DNA from: Patescibacteria group bacterium
Lineage (GTDB): Bacteria > Patescibacteriota > Patescibacteriia > UBA9934
DNA length: 10,100 nucleotides
Direction: 5' to 3'
Assembly (NCBI GenBank): GCA_030916555.1
Contig: JAUPWK010000021.1
Span: 1 to 10,100, forward strand
Shown: positions 1-6,667 of the stretch, one piece after another
Numbering within the stretch: position 1 is the first letter of the stretch
How the letters are laid out: each line of letters starts with the position of its first letter
The notes under the pieces: model-generated
What the model was told of the DNA's origin: nothing
The model's database searches: none
Seen by the model: only the letters and a program-made list of their open reading frames with translations
Program-made: the position numbers and the translations under genes

Positions 1-266
1 CGATTACACTCGGAATCGCCGGTATTTTTGCGTATCTTGCGTATGTAAAATGGTCATCAAATACCGCCCAAGCACTTGGCGCACTCGCGGCGGTCGTGGG
101 GGCGATCGGCAATGCCACCGACCGGCTCATCAATAACTTCACAACGGATTACATCATTCTCTTCAGAACTTCCGCTATCAACCTATCAGATATCCTCATC
201 GTGATCGGTATCTTGGCAGTAATTTGGTACGATACACACATCCCCAGCGCGCCTAAAATTAAATAG
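1..266 (+). CDS. lspA: Signal peptidase II (lipoprotein signal peptidase), C-terminal part
   Basis: This is the 3' end of a gene that begins before the window; the reading frame runs from base 3 to the TAG at 264-266, giving 87 codons before the stop. The fragment has alternating hydrophobic segments and two motifs typical of LspA: GAIGNATDRL (family GNxxDR), with the first catalytic aspartate, and SAINLSDILI (family FNxAD), with the second. A last membrane helix (ILIVIGILAVIW) and a short polar tail follow. LspA is an inner-membrane aspartic protease that removes signal peptides from diacylated prolipoproteins. Family members are usually about 150-170 residues, so roughly half is present. 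The comM gene starts 49 bp downstream on the same strand with no terminator between them, so the two may be cotranscribed. Confidence 0.85.
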   Translation, partial: ITLGIAGIFAYLAYVKWSSNTAQALGALAAVVGAIGNATDRLINNFTTDYIILFRTSAINLSDILIVIGILAVIWYDTHIPSAPKIK

Positions 267-315
267 TGATCGGGCGGCACAACTAAATCAATCAACTCCC
301 CAAATACAACGTATT

Positions 316-1833
316 ATGGGTTTTTCTTTTGTTTATGCCTCCGCGCTTGAAGGGCTCAAGGCCATTCCCGTCAGAGTTGAAGCCGATATCAGCAAAGGTT
401 TACCAAAATTTTGCATTGTTGGACTTCCAGATGCTGCTGTAAGTGAATCCAAAGAACGGGTCCGGTCTGCAATGAAAAACAGCGGACTCGAATTCCCAAG
501 AACAGCAATTACCATTAATCTTGCTCCGGCGGACGTCAAAAAACAGGGACCTGTTTACGATCTCGCCATTGCGCTCAGTATTCTAGGTGCCCAAGAAAAT
601 ATCACCTCAACCGAAGCCCTGCGTCACACGGTATTTCTCGGAGAACTTGCACTTGATGGAAGCATCAAACCCGTACGAGGAGTTCTCTTAAGCGCACTCA
701 TGGCCAAAGCTCAAGGCTACACCCATGTTGTGGTGGCCAAAGAAAATGCTGCCGAGGCCGCGCTCGTGAATCAGATTACAATTCTCCCTGCAGAGTCACT
801 CATACAGGTCATGGACCATTTGAACGGCAAAACTTTGCTTGCCAGTCAATCGCAAACACTCTATAGCGCAGCACTCAAACCACACCTTGATATGGCTCAC
901 ATCCGCGGCCAAGAGCATGTCAAACGTGCTCTTGAGGTGGCGGCCGCTGGCGGACACAACGTCCTCATGTTTGGACCACCGGGGAGTGGAAAAACAATGC
1001 TCGCGAGAGCACTGCCGTCACTCCTACCGCCCCTAAGCTTTGAGGACTGTCTTGAAATCACCGCCATCCACTCCGTAGCCGGGCTTACGCATGACTCCTT
1101 AGAGCAACAGCGCCCGTTTCGGTCACCGCACCACACCGCAAGTGGAGTTGCACTTGTTGGCGGCGGAGCTTGGGCAAAACCCGGAGAAATCAGCCTAGCT
1201 CATCGCGGAATTCTATTCCTAGATGAATTTCCTGAATTCTCAAGACACGTCCTTGAAAATTTACGCCAACCACTAGAAGACGGGGTTGTAACCGTATCTC
1301 GTGCCACTGGAACATTTGAATATCCAGCCCGGTTTATGCTTATCGCCTCCATGAACCCCTGTCCGTGCGGCTATCTCAACGATCAGCTCAAGCAGTGCAT
1401 ATGCACACCGATTCAGATTCAACGCTATCAACAAAAAATCTCTGGCCCACTCCTTGACCGCATCGATATCATTTCTGAAGTACCGAGAGTCGAAATCGAC
1501 AAACTCATGGCCACGACGCTGAGTGAGGACTCGAAAACTATTCGTGAACGCGTGTGCGCTGCCCGAGCCATCCAAACACAACGTTTCTTCGCTACCAACA
1601 TTCGCTCCAACGCCGAACTTCGCGGCGATCTCCTTCAACAGCACTGCGAGCTCGATACAAATTGCGCGCATCTGCTCAAAAATGCCATCGAAAAACTCAA
1701 CCTTTCCGCACGAGCATATACCCGCATTCTCAAAGTCTCGCGCACCATTGCAGATTTAGACGCGAGTACACATATTCAAATCGAACATCTCGCCGAAGCC
1801 CTGCAGTATCGACCAAAACTTCAGCAAGCATAA
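316..1833 (+). CDS. comM: YifB/ComM family AAA+ ATPase (Mg-chelatase-like)
   Basis: The 505-aa product has the full layout of the ComM/YifB family. The N-terminal Lon-like fold domain contains SKGLPKFCIVGLPDAAV around residues 26-42. The Mg-chelatase-like AAA+ core has Walker A GPPGSGKT at 220-227 and Walker B ILFLDEF at 299-305. A Cys-containing loop MNPCPCGY begins at 346, with further cysteines at 361 and 363, and the SGPLLDRID segment at 376-384 is the usual arginine-finger region. The C-terminal Mg-chelatase domain carries SARAYTRILKVSRTIADL. In naturally transformable bacteria ComM is a hexameric helicase that promotes branch migration of incoming DNA; the role here is inferred from family. 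The ATG at 316 matches the family N-terminus (short Met-x-x-x-V-Y start). No Shine-Dalgarno site is visible. It is convergent with the M23 gene and shares its terminator. Confidence 0.92.
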   Translation: MGFSFVYASALEGLKAIPVRVEADISKGLPKFCIVGLPDAAVSESKERVRSAMKNSGLEFPRTAITINLAPADVKKQGPVYDLAIALSILGAQENITSTEALRHTVFLGELALDGSIKPVRGVLLSALMAKAQGYTHVVVAKENAAEAALVNQITILPAESLIQVMDHLNGKTLLASQSQTLYSAALKPHLDMAHIRGQEHVKRALEVAAAGGHNVLMFGPPGSGKTMLARALPSLLPPLSFEDCLEITAIHSVAGLTHDSLEQQRPFRSPHHTASGVALVGGGAWAKPGEISLAHRGILFLDEFPEFSRHVLENLRQPLEDGVVTVSRATGTFEYPARFMLIASMNPCPCGYLNDQLKQCICTPIQIQRYQQKISGPLLDRIDIISEVPRVEIDKLMATTLSEDSKTIRERVCAARAIQTQRFFATNIRSNAELRGDLLQQHCELDTNCAHLLKNAIEKLNLSARAYTRILKVSRTIADLDASTHIQIEHLAEALQYRPKLQQA

Positions 1834-1835
1834 TA

Positions 1836-1864
1836 CAAAAGCGAGCCGCAATGGCTCGCTTTTG
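1836..1864. terminator. Bidirectional rho-independent terminator between comM and the M23 gene
   Basis: A perfect 12-bp stem, CAAAAGCGAGCC pairing with GGCTCGCTTTTG, closes a 5-nt loop GCAAT. The A-rich 5' arm and T-rich 3' arm make it functional in both directions. It lies between the comM stop (1833) and the end of the convergent M23 gene (1869). The GAGCC/GGCTC stem core also occurs in the tig terminator. Confidence 0.88.
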
Positions 1865-1868
1865 AAAT

Positions 1869-3215
1869 TTAGTAACTGAGGTAATCAGCTGGATTCATGA
1901 ACTTGCCGTTTGCAATCACTTCAAAGTGCAAGTGTGTACCCGTAGAGTTTCCAGTTGAACCACAACGTCCAAGCGGCGTTCCTGCAGTTACCGTATCACC
2001 CTTCTGCACGTACAAAGAGTGGAAGTGGCCATAACGCGTAACCAATCCATTACCGTGGTTAATTTCTACCGCGTAACCATAGCCGCCCTTGGCACCGGAG
2101 AACTGCACAATACCGTCCATAGCCGCATAGTTGTCATTCGTAGACGTACCGTCAGCGCGACCACTACAGTCAACATCCATCCCTGTATGGAACCAGCTCA
2201 AACCACGCACAATGTAATGAAGATCCGTTGGCCAAACCATTTTTGCACTGCCTGTTGGTTTGGTAGCGCCGCTTGAACCCGCTGGAGCCGTAGTGAAAAT
2301 ATCCTTCACAGCTACAGTACGAGCCACCGGGATAGGTGCGGTAATCTCACCGCCTGGCACCACCAAACTCTGTCCGACCTTCAAGGAATCATCAGCACTT
2401 AGACCATTGAACGAGAGAATCGTATCCGTAGCGACATTGTATTTTTTTGCAATCGCAGACAAGGTGTCCCCATTCTTAACCGTGTGCGACACACCCGTGA
2501 CTGGTAAAATCGTTAATTCCATGCCCGGTTTAATCACGGAACGAACCGTCATACCGTTTGCCCACAACAACGTGTTCAGAGAAATTCCAAATTTCTGTGA
2601 AATCGTCGAGAGCGTATCCCCGGTTGTTACCGTGTACTTCTCGGTTGATGTCCGTGGAGCCATGGAAATAAGCCCATTGCCGTGTGTATCAATTGGGGAG
2701 GCAAGTGCCAAACCTGATTGGCTCAAGCCAGTCATTGAAGTTTGCGGCTCAAGAAGCGTGGTTCCACCAATTGGGGCATGCAAACTATCATCCGCAAAAG
2801 AGGTGACCGTTGCATAATCAGTTACATCCTCAATGTTCGCATATTCTTCAATGACCTCAACCTCTTGCTTGGTGACGATGCTATACAAAATACTCCGCTG
2901 ACCAAAAGCATCAGACTCGGCTCGCACTTCGCCTAAATTAAAGTTAACCGTGCCCGCCACTACCGCAATCGCGATGACCACAATATGCACCGCGTAACGG
3001 TTGGTAAGCACAAACATCAAACGATTTTTGGCTGGTCGATAAAAATTCCCTAATCGGCGTCGAGCGCCATAGGACAAGCGATAGATGGGGAGAATAAGAA
3101 AGCGCAAAACCGTCTCCCAAGCTGGGCGAAAAATACTCAGCACCAATCCAAACAAGGCAATAAAAATTGCCTTCAAGCGCACGAGTCCACGAATGATGGA
3201 CAGGCCGAGTCTCAC
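1869..3215 (-). CDS. LysM-repeat M23 family metallopeptidase (murein endopeptidase)
   Basis: The product has 448 aa with a GTG start at 3215. The N-terminus has two hydrophobic stretches (about residues 8-30 and 76-90) separated by an Arg/Lys-rich segment. This suggests membrane anchoring, with the rest outside the cytoplasm. Two LysM domains follow (about 193-238 and 243-287, each with a YTVTTGDTLSTIS-like start), then a linker and a C-terminal M23/LytM domain (about 325-448). The zinc and catalytic residues are visible: HTGMD gives H343 and D347, RYGHF gives H397, and THLHFEV gives H428 and H430, so the enzyme is probably active. LysM binds glycan and M23 enzymes cut peptide cross-links, so a role in wall remodelling or daughter-cell separation is likely. 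No Shine-Dalgarno site is seen. Its promoter is back to back with that of tig. Confidence 0.9.
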   Translation of the reverse strand: MRLGLSIIRGLVRLKAIFIALFGLVLSIFRPAWETVLRFLILPIYRLSYGARRRLGNFYRPAKNRLMFVLTNRYAVHIVVIAIAVVAGTVNFNLGEVRAESDAFGQRSILYSIVTKQEVEVIEEYANIEDVTDYATVTSFADDSLHAPIGGTTLLEPQTSMTGLSQSGLALASPIDTHGNGLISMAPRTSTEKYTVTTGDTLSTISQKFGISLNTLLWANGMTVRSVIKPGMELTILPVTGVSHTVKNGDTLSAIAKKYNVATDTILSFNGLSADDSLKVGQSLVVPGGEITAPIPVARTVAVKDIFTTAPAGSSGATKPTGSAKMVWPTDLHYIVRGLSWFHTGMDVDCSGRADGTSTNDNYAAMDGIVQFSGAKGGYGYAVEINHGNGLVTRYGHFHSLYVQKGDTVTAGTPLGRCGSTGNSTGTHLHFEVIANGKFMNPADYLSY

Positions 3216-3267
3216 AGTGAGTGGCGGGCGTTGTGTAGGAATATTTTTGAGGGTTAATGCAATGGAC

Positions 3268-3296
3268 AGTCTACCGCATTTTAGGACCTAGGTCAA
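3268..3296 (-). promoter_or_regulatory. Sigma70-type promoter of the LysM-M23 gene
   Basis: On the minus strand TTGACC (3291-3296) and TAGACT (3268-3273) are separated by exactly 17 bp. The predicted start of transcription is near 3261, giving a leader of about 46 nt to the GTG at 3215. It is divergent from the tig promoter. Confidence 0.65.
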
Positions 3297-3336
3297 AAGC
3301 TGAAGAACACAATTTTGCTAAGATTAGACAAAAGCG

Positions 3337-3365
3337 TTGACGAAGTTAGCCAAATACTTTATGCT
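3337..3365 (+). promoter_or_regulatory. Sigma70-type promoter of tig, predicting a leaderless or near-leaderless mRNA
   Basis: TTGACG (3337-3342) and TATGCT (3360-3365) are spaced by 17 bp. Transcription should start near 3372, only about 3 bases before the ATG at 3375. The promoter lies inside the open frame that extends upstream to a TTG at 3315, which argues that the upstream TTG is not the start. Confidence 0.75.
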
Positions 3366-3374
3366 CCCGCCACT

Positions 3375-4661
3375 ATGCATAAAGTTGAACGCCTGAACGA
3401 TAGCCAAGTTAAGATTACTGTCACCGTGCCTGTCGAACAGGTGGAGCGTGGCATGCGTCATGCAGCGGAACACATGACCGAAAACACCACCATCCCTGGA
3501 TTCCGCCCAGGAAAGGCCCCATACGAGGTCGTCAAAGAACGAATTGGCGAGATGAAACTCCTCGAGCATGCCGCGGAGGAGCTCATCCGCGCCACGCTGT
3601 CTGCTGCGCTCATTGAAGAAGATCTAAGCATTGTTGGCCAGCCATATTTCTCTGTTGAGAAAATGGTTCCTGGCAATGAGCTTATCTACTCTGCAGAAAT
3701 CGCCCTCATGCCGCACGTAAAAAAGTTGGCAGATTACGAAACGCTCACCGTGAAGGCGGAAGACACGAGTGCTACCGATGAAGTGTTTGAACAAGCCAAG
3801 AAAGATCTCTTGCGCATGCGCACCACAGAGGTTCGTGCTGAAAAAGAACACGAACTCACAAAAGGCAACAAGACCGTTGTTAATCTCACCATGAAACGCG
3901 AAGGTGTTGTCTTGGAGGGTGGGGAAGCTCAGAATCACGGCATCTATACTGGCGAGCCGTACTACATCGAGGGCTTCATTGAAGAGATCATGGGAGCTAA
4001 GGAAGGTGAGGAGCGTTCATTCAAACTCAAGTTCCCGAAGGATCATTACCAGAAGCATTTAGCCGGTCAGGACGTTGATTTCACTGTAAAAATCAATGAA
4101 ATCTTCACCCTCGAAATTCCTGCTTACGACGAAACTTTTGCTGCAGCACTTGGCTTTAAAGATATCGCAGAAATGGAAGGTAAGCTCAGAGAAAATCTGC
4201 GCGACGAGAAAGTTGACCAGGAGACGCGTCGTCAAGAAAAAGCCTCACTCGAACTCTTAGCCGAAAAATCAGACTTCTCAGATATCGGTGATCTTTTGAT
4301 CAACCAGGAAATTGATAAGATGATTTTTGAACTTCGTCAGTGGGTCACGCAAAACGGCATGGAGTTTGACGAATACCTCAAGTCCGTTAAAAAATCTGTT
4401 CCAGATTTGAAACTCGACTTTGCTAAGCAGGCTCTTGTCCGCATCAAGGTCGCCCTCATCCTTGAGGAAGTTGCCAAGAAAGAAAAAATCGCTCCAACTC
4501 CTGAAGAAATTGATGCTGAAGTCGATCGCATTGGCGAAGCCGTTGCCAAAGATCCAGCCGCTAAAGAACACGTCTATAGTCCAGCTTATCGTGAACGCGT
4601 AGAGACTCAATTGCGCAATCGCAAAACTGTGGACTTCTTGAAGAACAAAATGGTGAAGTAA
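3375..4661 (+). CDS. tig: Trigger factor (ribosome-associated chaperone / peptidyl-prolyl isomerase)
   Basis: The 428-aa protein starts at ATG 3375 (MHKVERLNDSQVKITVTVPV). The ribosome-binding domain carries the family signature PGFRPGKAP at residues 41-49, which docks on protein L23 at the exit tunnel. The middle section (about 150-235, GNKTVVNLTMKREGV to DVDFTVKINEIF) fits the FKBP-like isomerase domain. The remaining 190 residues are the charged helical C-terminal domain that cradles nascent chains. Length is close to the usual 430. Trigger factor binds nascent polypeptides co-translationally in the cytosol. An upstream TTG (3315) would add 20 residues but lies 5' of a strong promoter, so it was rejected. 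The gene is monocistronic, with its own promoter and terminator, and is divergent from the M23 gene. Confidence 0.93.
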   Translation: MHKVERLNDSQVKITVTVPVEQVERGMRHAAEHMTENTTIPGFRPGKAPYEVVKERIGEMKLLEHAAEELIRATLSAALIEEDLSIVGQPYFSVEKMVPGNELIYSAEIALMPHVKKLADYETLTVKAEDTSATDEVFEQAKKDLLRMRTTEVRAEKEHELTKGNKTVVNLTMKREGVVLEGGEAQNHGIYTGEPYYIEGFIEEIMGAKEGEERSFKLKFPKDHYQKHLAGQDVDFTVKINEIFTLEIPAYDETFAAALGFKDIAEMEGKLRENLRDEKVDQETRRQEKASLELLAEKSDFSDIGDLLINQEIDKMIFELRQWVTQNGMEFDEYLKSVKKSVPDLKLDFAKQALVRIKVALILEEVAKKEKIAPTPEEIDAEVDRIGEAVAKDPAAKEHVYSPAYRERVETQLRNRKTVDFLKNKMVK

Positions 4662-4662
4662 A

Positions 4663-4690
4663 CAAACACGAGCCGAAAGGCTCGTTTTTG
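4663..4690 (+). terminator. Rho-independent terminator of tig
   Basis: Stem ACGAGCC (4668-4674) pairs with GGCTCGT (4679-4685) around a GAAA tetraloop and is followed by a run of five T. The stem extends outward by CAAA/TTTG across one mismatch. It begins 2 bp after the tig stop codon. Confidence 0.88.
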
Positions 4691-4742
4691 TTATAGAGAT
4701 GCGGTACGCTACTTTTGACTTTACAACTTTCGACTCAAATCT

Positions 4743-5594
4743 ATGCTCTTCGGCGCACATGTGTCTGCGGCAGGTGGTCATTGGAAAGCTCCTGGCTATG
4801 GGGCTGCGCTAGGCTGTGAGGTCATTCAGTTCTTTAGTCGACCTCCGCAGGGTTGGAGCGCCAAACCAATTTCAGATGAGGATGCTGAAAAGTTTAAACT
4901 CGCCATGAAAGAGCAGGGGATCCAGCGCGCATACGTACATGCCCCATATCTCATCAATCTCGCCTCAGGGAACAATCGCACGCGCCACGGGTCAATCTCG
5001 ATGCTGAAGGACGAACTCGCGCGCTGCTCCCAGCTTGGCGTTCACGCCATGATGTTTCACCCAGGCTCTGCTAAAGAAGTCGGACAAGAAGAGGGGGTCA
5101 AGAAGGTCATCGAAGGCTTAAATAAAATAATGGACGGCTACGAGGGCTCATGTCGGTTACTTATCGAGATTTCGGCCGGCGCGGGTGCGGTCATGGGCGA
5201 CACTTTTGAAGAGCTGGCCGCTTTTATAGACGGCGCCGAGCGCGGCAAGGACATTGGGATCTGTTTTGACACCCAGCACGCCTACGCCTCAGGTTACGAC
5301 CTCAGAACAAAGGCTGGTGTCGACGACACATTTGCCCTTTTCGACAAAACCATCGGCCTTAAAAAGCTCGTAGCGAGCCACTGTAATGACTCCAAGGTTG
5401 AATTTGCATCCCACAAAGACCGCCATGAACACTTGGGGCAGGGAACTATGGGCCAGGACGCCTTCAAGTTCATTGTTCAACACCCCAAACTTCAACATCT
5501 CGATCTCATTTTAGAGACTCCTTACGAAAAAGAAGGGGAAGCCAACGATCCCCGCGTGGCTGATCTTGAGCTCTTGAAGTCCTTTAGATCCTGA
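4743..5594 (+). CDS. nfo: Endonuclease IV (AP endonuclease, Nfo family)
   Basis: The 283-aa product is a TIM-barrel AP endonuclease that incises DNA 5' of abasic sites in base-excision repair. All nine metal ligands known from E. coli Nfo can be placed at a constant offset of three residues: H66 (YVHAPY), H106 (FHPG), E142 (IEISAG), D176 and H179 (FDTQH), H213 (SHCNDSK), D226 and H228 (DRHEH) and E258 (LETP). The trinuclear zinc site is therefore intact. The start MLFGAHVSAAGG matches the family N-terminus; no Shine-Dalgarno site precedes it. Length is close to the 285 aa of E. coli. The final codons AGA TCC TGA lie inside a 26-bp palindromic repeat, so the repeat supplies the stop codon and the last two residues. 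Confidence 0.95.
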   Translation: MLFGAHVSAAGGHWKAPGYGAALGCEVIQFFSRPPQGWSAKPISDEDAEKFKLAMKEQGIQRAYVHAPYLINLASGNNRTRHGSISMLKDELARCSQLGVHAMMFHPGSAKEVGQEEGVKKVIEGLNKIMDGYEGSCRLLIEISAGAGAVMGDTFEELAAFIDGAERGKDIGICFDTQHAYASGYDLRTKAGVDDTFALFDKTIGLKKLVASHCNDSKVEFASHKDRHEHLGQGTMGQDAFKFIVQHPKLQHLDLILETPYEKEGEANDPRVADLELLKSFRS

Positions 5595-5612
5595 ACGAAA
5601 GTGAAGGATCTA
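5585..5612 (-). repeat. REP-like palindromic element, copy 1 (minus orientation)
   Basis: A 26-bp unit (5586-5611) with outer stem AGATCCT/AGGATCT read on the minus strand, extended by one T-A pair, and an inner two-pair stem. Its reverse complement matches copy 2 (5651-5676) at 21 of 26 positions. The nfo stop codon TGA (5592-5594) is inside it. It could form an RNA hairpin at the end of the nfo message, but no T-run follows. Confidence 0.7.
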
Positions 5613-5650
5613 GCAGACTGGGAATGGAGTCATTAAATAACTAATCTTCT

Positions 5651-5676
5651 AGACCCTTCGCCTTCGCTCAGGGTCT
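5651..5676 (+). repeat. REP-like palindromic element, copy 2 (plus orientation)
   Basis: Stem AGACCCT/AGGGTCT encloses TCGCCTTCGCTC, in which G-C and C-G pairs can form again around a CTTC loop. It is inverted relative to copy 1, 39 bp from that copy's extended stem. Two of the differences from copy 1 are paired changes that keep the stem (T-A to C-G and A-T to G-C). It ends 8 bp before the DUF167 start codon. Confidence 0.7.
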
Positions 5677-5684
5677 TAAGTGCC

Positions 5685-5927
5685 ATGATCCTCACCATTC
5701 ACGTCAAACCTAACGCCAAAGTTACCAAGGTCGTCTCCAAGCTCGACGATCAAACTTTTGTCATTGCGCTCCACGCCCCAGCAACTGAAGGCAAGGCCAA
5801 CGAGGAGCTCGTAGAGTTCTTGTCCGATAAATTAAACATCCCCAAAACCTTCATCAACCTAAAACGCGGCCACAACAGCCGCGTCAAACATCTTGAAGTT
5901 CCGGAGGGAACAAATATATTCTTGTAA
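5685..5927 (+). CDS. DUF167/YggU family protein
   Basis: The 80-aa protein carries the conserved DUF167 features: VKPNAK near the start (residues 8-13), APATEGKANEELVEFL (32-47) and the RGHNSRVK block (61-68). The molecular function of the family is unknown; structures show a small alpha/beta fold. The ATG at 5685 places VKPNAK at the usual distance, and no Shine-Dalgarno site is visible. The codons for KRGHNSRV sit inside a 31-bp sequence repeated exactly 810 bp downstream. There it is followed by a second version of the C-terminus (KRLEIPDGSIVDL instead of KHLEVPEGTNIFL). The gene therefore looks as if its 3' end was exchanged by an insertion event yet stayed functional. Confidence 0.88.
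   Translation: MILTIHVKPNAKVTKVVSKLDDQTFVIALHAPATEGKANEELVEFLSDKLNIPKTFINLKRGHNSRVKHLEVPEGTNIFL
5854..5884 (+). repeat. 31-bp direct repeat, left copy (candidate attachment core) inside the DUF167 gene
   Basis: Identical over 31 bp to 6664-6694. It begins TCAACCTAAA and contains a perfect inverted repeat ACGCGGC (5864-5870) and GCCGCGT (5878-5884) around the 7-nt spacer CACAACA. It encodes most of the conserved RGxxSRxK motif. Identity stops abruptly on both sides: the left flank is unrelated, the right flank is diverged DUF167 coding sequence. Confidence 0.85.
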
Positions 5928-5967
5928 AACACGATGCCGCCCGACTTCCCGAAGGAAGCCGAGCGGC
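5926..5967 (-). terminator. Terminator of the 186-aa gene with a UUCG tetraloop
   Basis: Read on the minus strand, GCCGCTCGGCTTCC pairs with GGAAGTCGGGCGGC as a continuous 14-bp stem with two G-U wobbles, closed by the very stable C(UUCG)G loop. ATCGTGTTTTAC follows. On the plus strand the wobble positions become mismatches, so the hairpin is specific to minus-strand RNA. It lies between the 186-aa stop codon and the DUF167 stop codon. Confidence 0.75.
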
Positions 5968-5976
5968 GAGCAAGCT

Positions 5977-6537
5977 CTAGGGGTACATCACGTAACTGGA
6001 GTAAACCCGGAGCTGGGGATCAAGAAGCTGCCAGCTGAAACGGCCGACCATATCATGCCTGCGGAAGGCCTCGTCGCGCGACCAGCCGAAGAGCGGCTCG
6101 TAGTACGGATCGATCTGCTTCACCACATCCTCGTAAACCGCGGCGGTGTTGTAGCCGCAGCGCCCGAGGAGCGCCTCAATGGACTCGACGCGATCCCCCG
6201 AGTCCCTCTCCCGCCAGACCACACGACCCTCCTTCTCCGCCATGAGCACACTCTCGCGCACGAAGACGTAGAACGGGAACATGCGGCGATGATCGGGGCG
6301 AGTCTTCTTGCCCGGCGTGTAAAGGTGGGACCAAAGGGACTGACGCGCGCCCTCCTCAATGGAGCCGGTAACGACGTCACGCGTGCAGCCGACCCAGAAC
6401 AACGCGTTCCGGAAGTCAGCGCGCTTGATCCGACGATCACGAAGCATCCGAACAGCACCAGAGAAGCTCAGGAACAGGCAGCGATCCTTGGAAGACATGA
6501 GAACCTCATGAAGTGTGCGGTTGAACCGCACCTCCAT
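5977..6537 (-). CDS. Hypothetical protein, 186 aa, not recognised
   Basis: I do not recognise this protein. It is soluble-looking, rich in Arg and aromatic residues, with no signal peptide, membrane segment or obvious catalytic motif. Two Cys occur within the first 50 residues (DRCLFLSFSG and WVGCTRD) and one near residue 127 (GRCGYN). Codon use is extreme: only one of the 186 codons ends in A (an ACA), all Lys codons are AAG and all Glu codons GAG, whereas neighbouring genes use AAA and GAA freely. That points to a different origin. The start is uncertain. ATG 6537 gives 186 aa, and ATG 6498 (MSSKDRCLF) is also possible. A strong Shine-Dalgarno site and an ATG in the same frame lie 69 nt upstream (6606) but are cut off by in-frame TGA and TAG. 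Promoter and terminator are its own. Confidence 0.65.
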   Translation of the reverse strand: MEVRFNRTLHEVLMSSKDRCLFLSFSGAVRMLRDRRIKRADFRNALFWVGCTRDVVTGSIEEGARQSLWSHLYTPGKKTRPDHRRMFPFYVFVRESVLMAEKEGRVVWRERDSGDRVESIEALLGRCGYNTAAVYEDVVKQIDPYYEPLFGWSRDEAFRRHDMVGRFSWQLLDPQLRVYSSYVMYP

Positions 6538-6541
6538 GGAT

Positions 6542-6613
6542 TCACCACGAATCCCGTTGTGCGGCTTTAGCTATCTCAACAAAATCTCTCAGCAGCAGCG
6601 CTGCATGGTTCAC
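6542..6613 (-). CDS. Possible leader peptide or frameshifted N-terminus ahead of the 186-aa gene
   Basis: Immediately after the promoter, the minus strand has AGGAGGTGA (plus 6610-6618), a near-perfect match to the anti-Shine-Dalgarno sequence, six bases before ATG 6606. That ATG opens only MQRCC and then TGA (6589-6606). A second frame, GTG 6613 to TGA 6542, encodes 23 residues (NHAALLLRDFVEIAKAAQRD and three more) with plausible protein composition, and ends 4 bases before ATG 6537. Either a very short leader is translated to couple or regulate the downstream gene, or one base was lost in a longer N-terminus. One extra G after the ATG would give a start reading MAALLLRDF. Confidence 0.3.
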   Translation of the reverse strand: MNHAALLLRDFVEIAKAAQRDSW

Positions 6614-6638
6614 CTCCTCATTGAAAGAACGACCCGTC

Positions 6639-6667
6639 ACTATACAGTAAATTTACAAAAAAGTCAA
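6639..6667 (-). promoter_or_regulatory. Strong sigma70-type promoter of the 186-aa gene
   Basis: TTGACT (6662-6667) and TATAGT (6639-6644) are separated by 17 bp on the minus strand. The predicted start of transcription is near 6632, giving about 26 nt before ATG 6606. The -35 box straddles the edge of the right 31-bp repeat, so the junction itself contributes to the promoter. Confidence 0.75.

Noticed and set aside
3315..3374. TTG 3315 as start of trigger factor, adding 20 residues
   Set aside because: The segment contains a well-spaced -35/-10 pair, and the family N-terminus begins at ATG 3375.
4715..4743. TTGACT upstream of nfo as its promoter
   Set aside because: At 17 bp spacing the -10 position is AATCTA and overlaps the start codon. 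A second candidate, TTGTTA-N16-TACTTT (4688-4715), is too weak to list.
5893..6570. Plus-strand open frame of 225 codons across the cassette
   Set aside because: It is the exact antisense register of the 186-aa gene. It stays open because that gene lacks TTA, CTA and TCA codons. It has no promoter or ribosome binding site and its start lies inside the DUF167 gene.
6589..6606. TGA recoding that would join ATG 6606 to the 186-aa frame
   Set aside because: A TAG also interrupts the same frame, and TGA is used as the stop codon of nfo, so reassignment does not fit.
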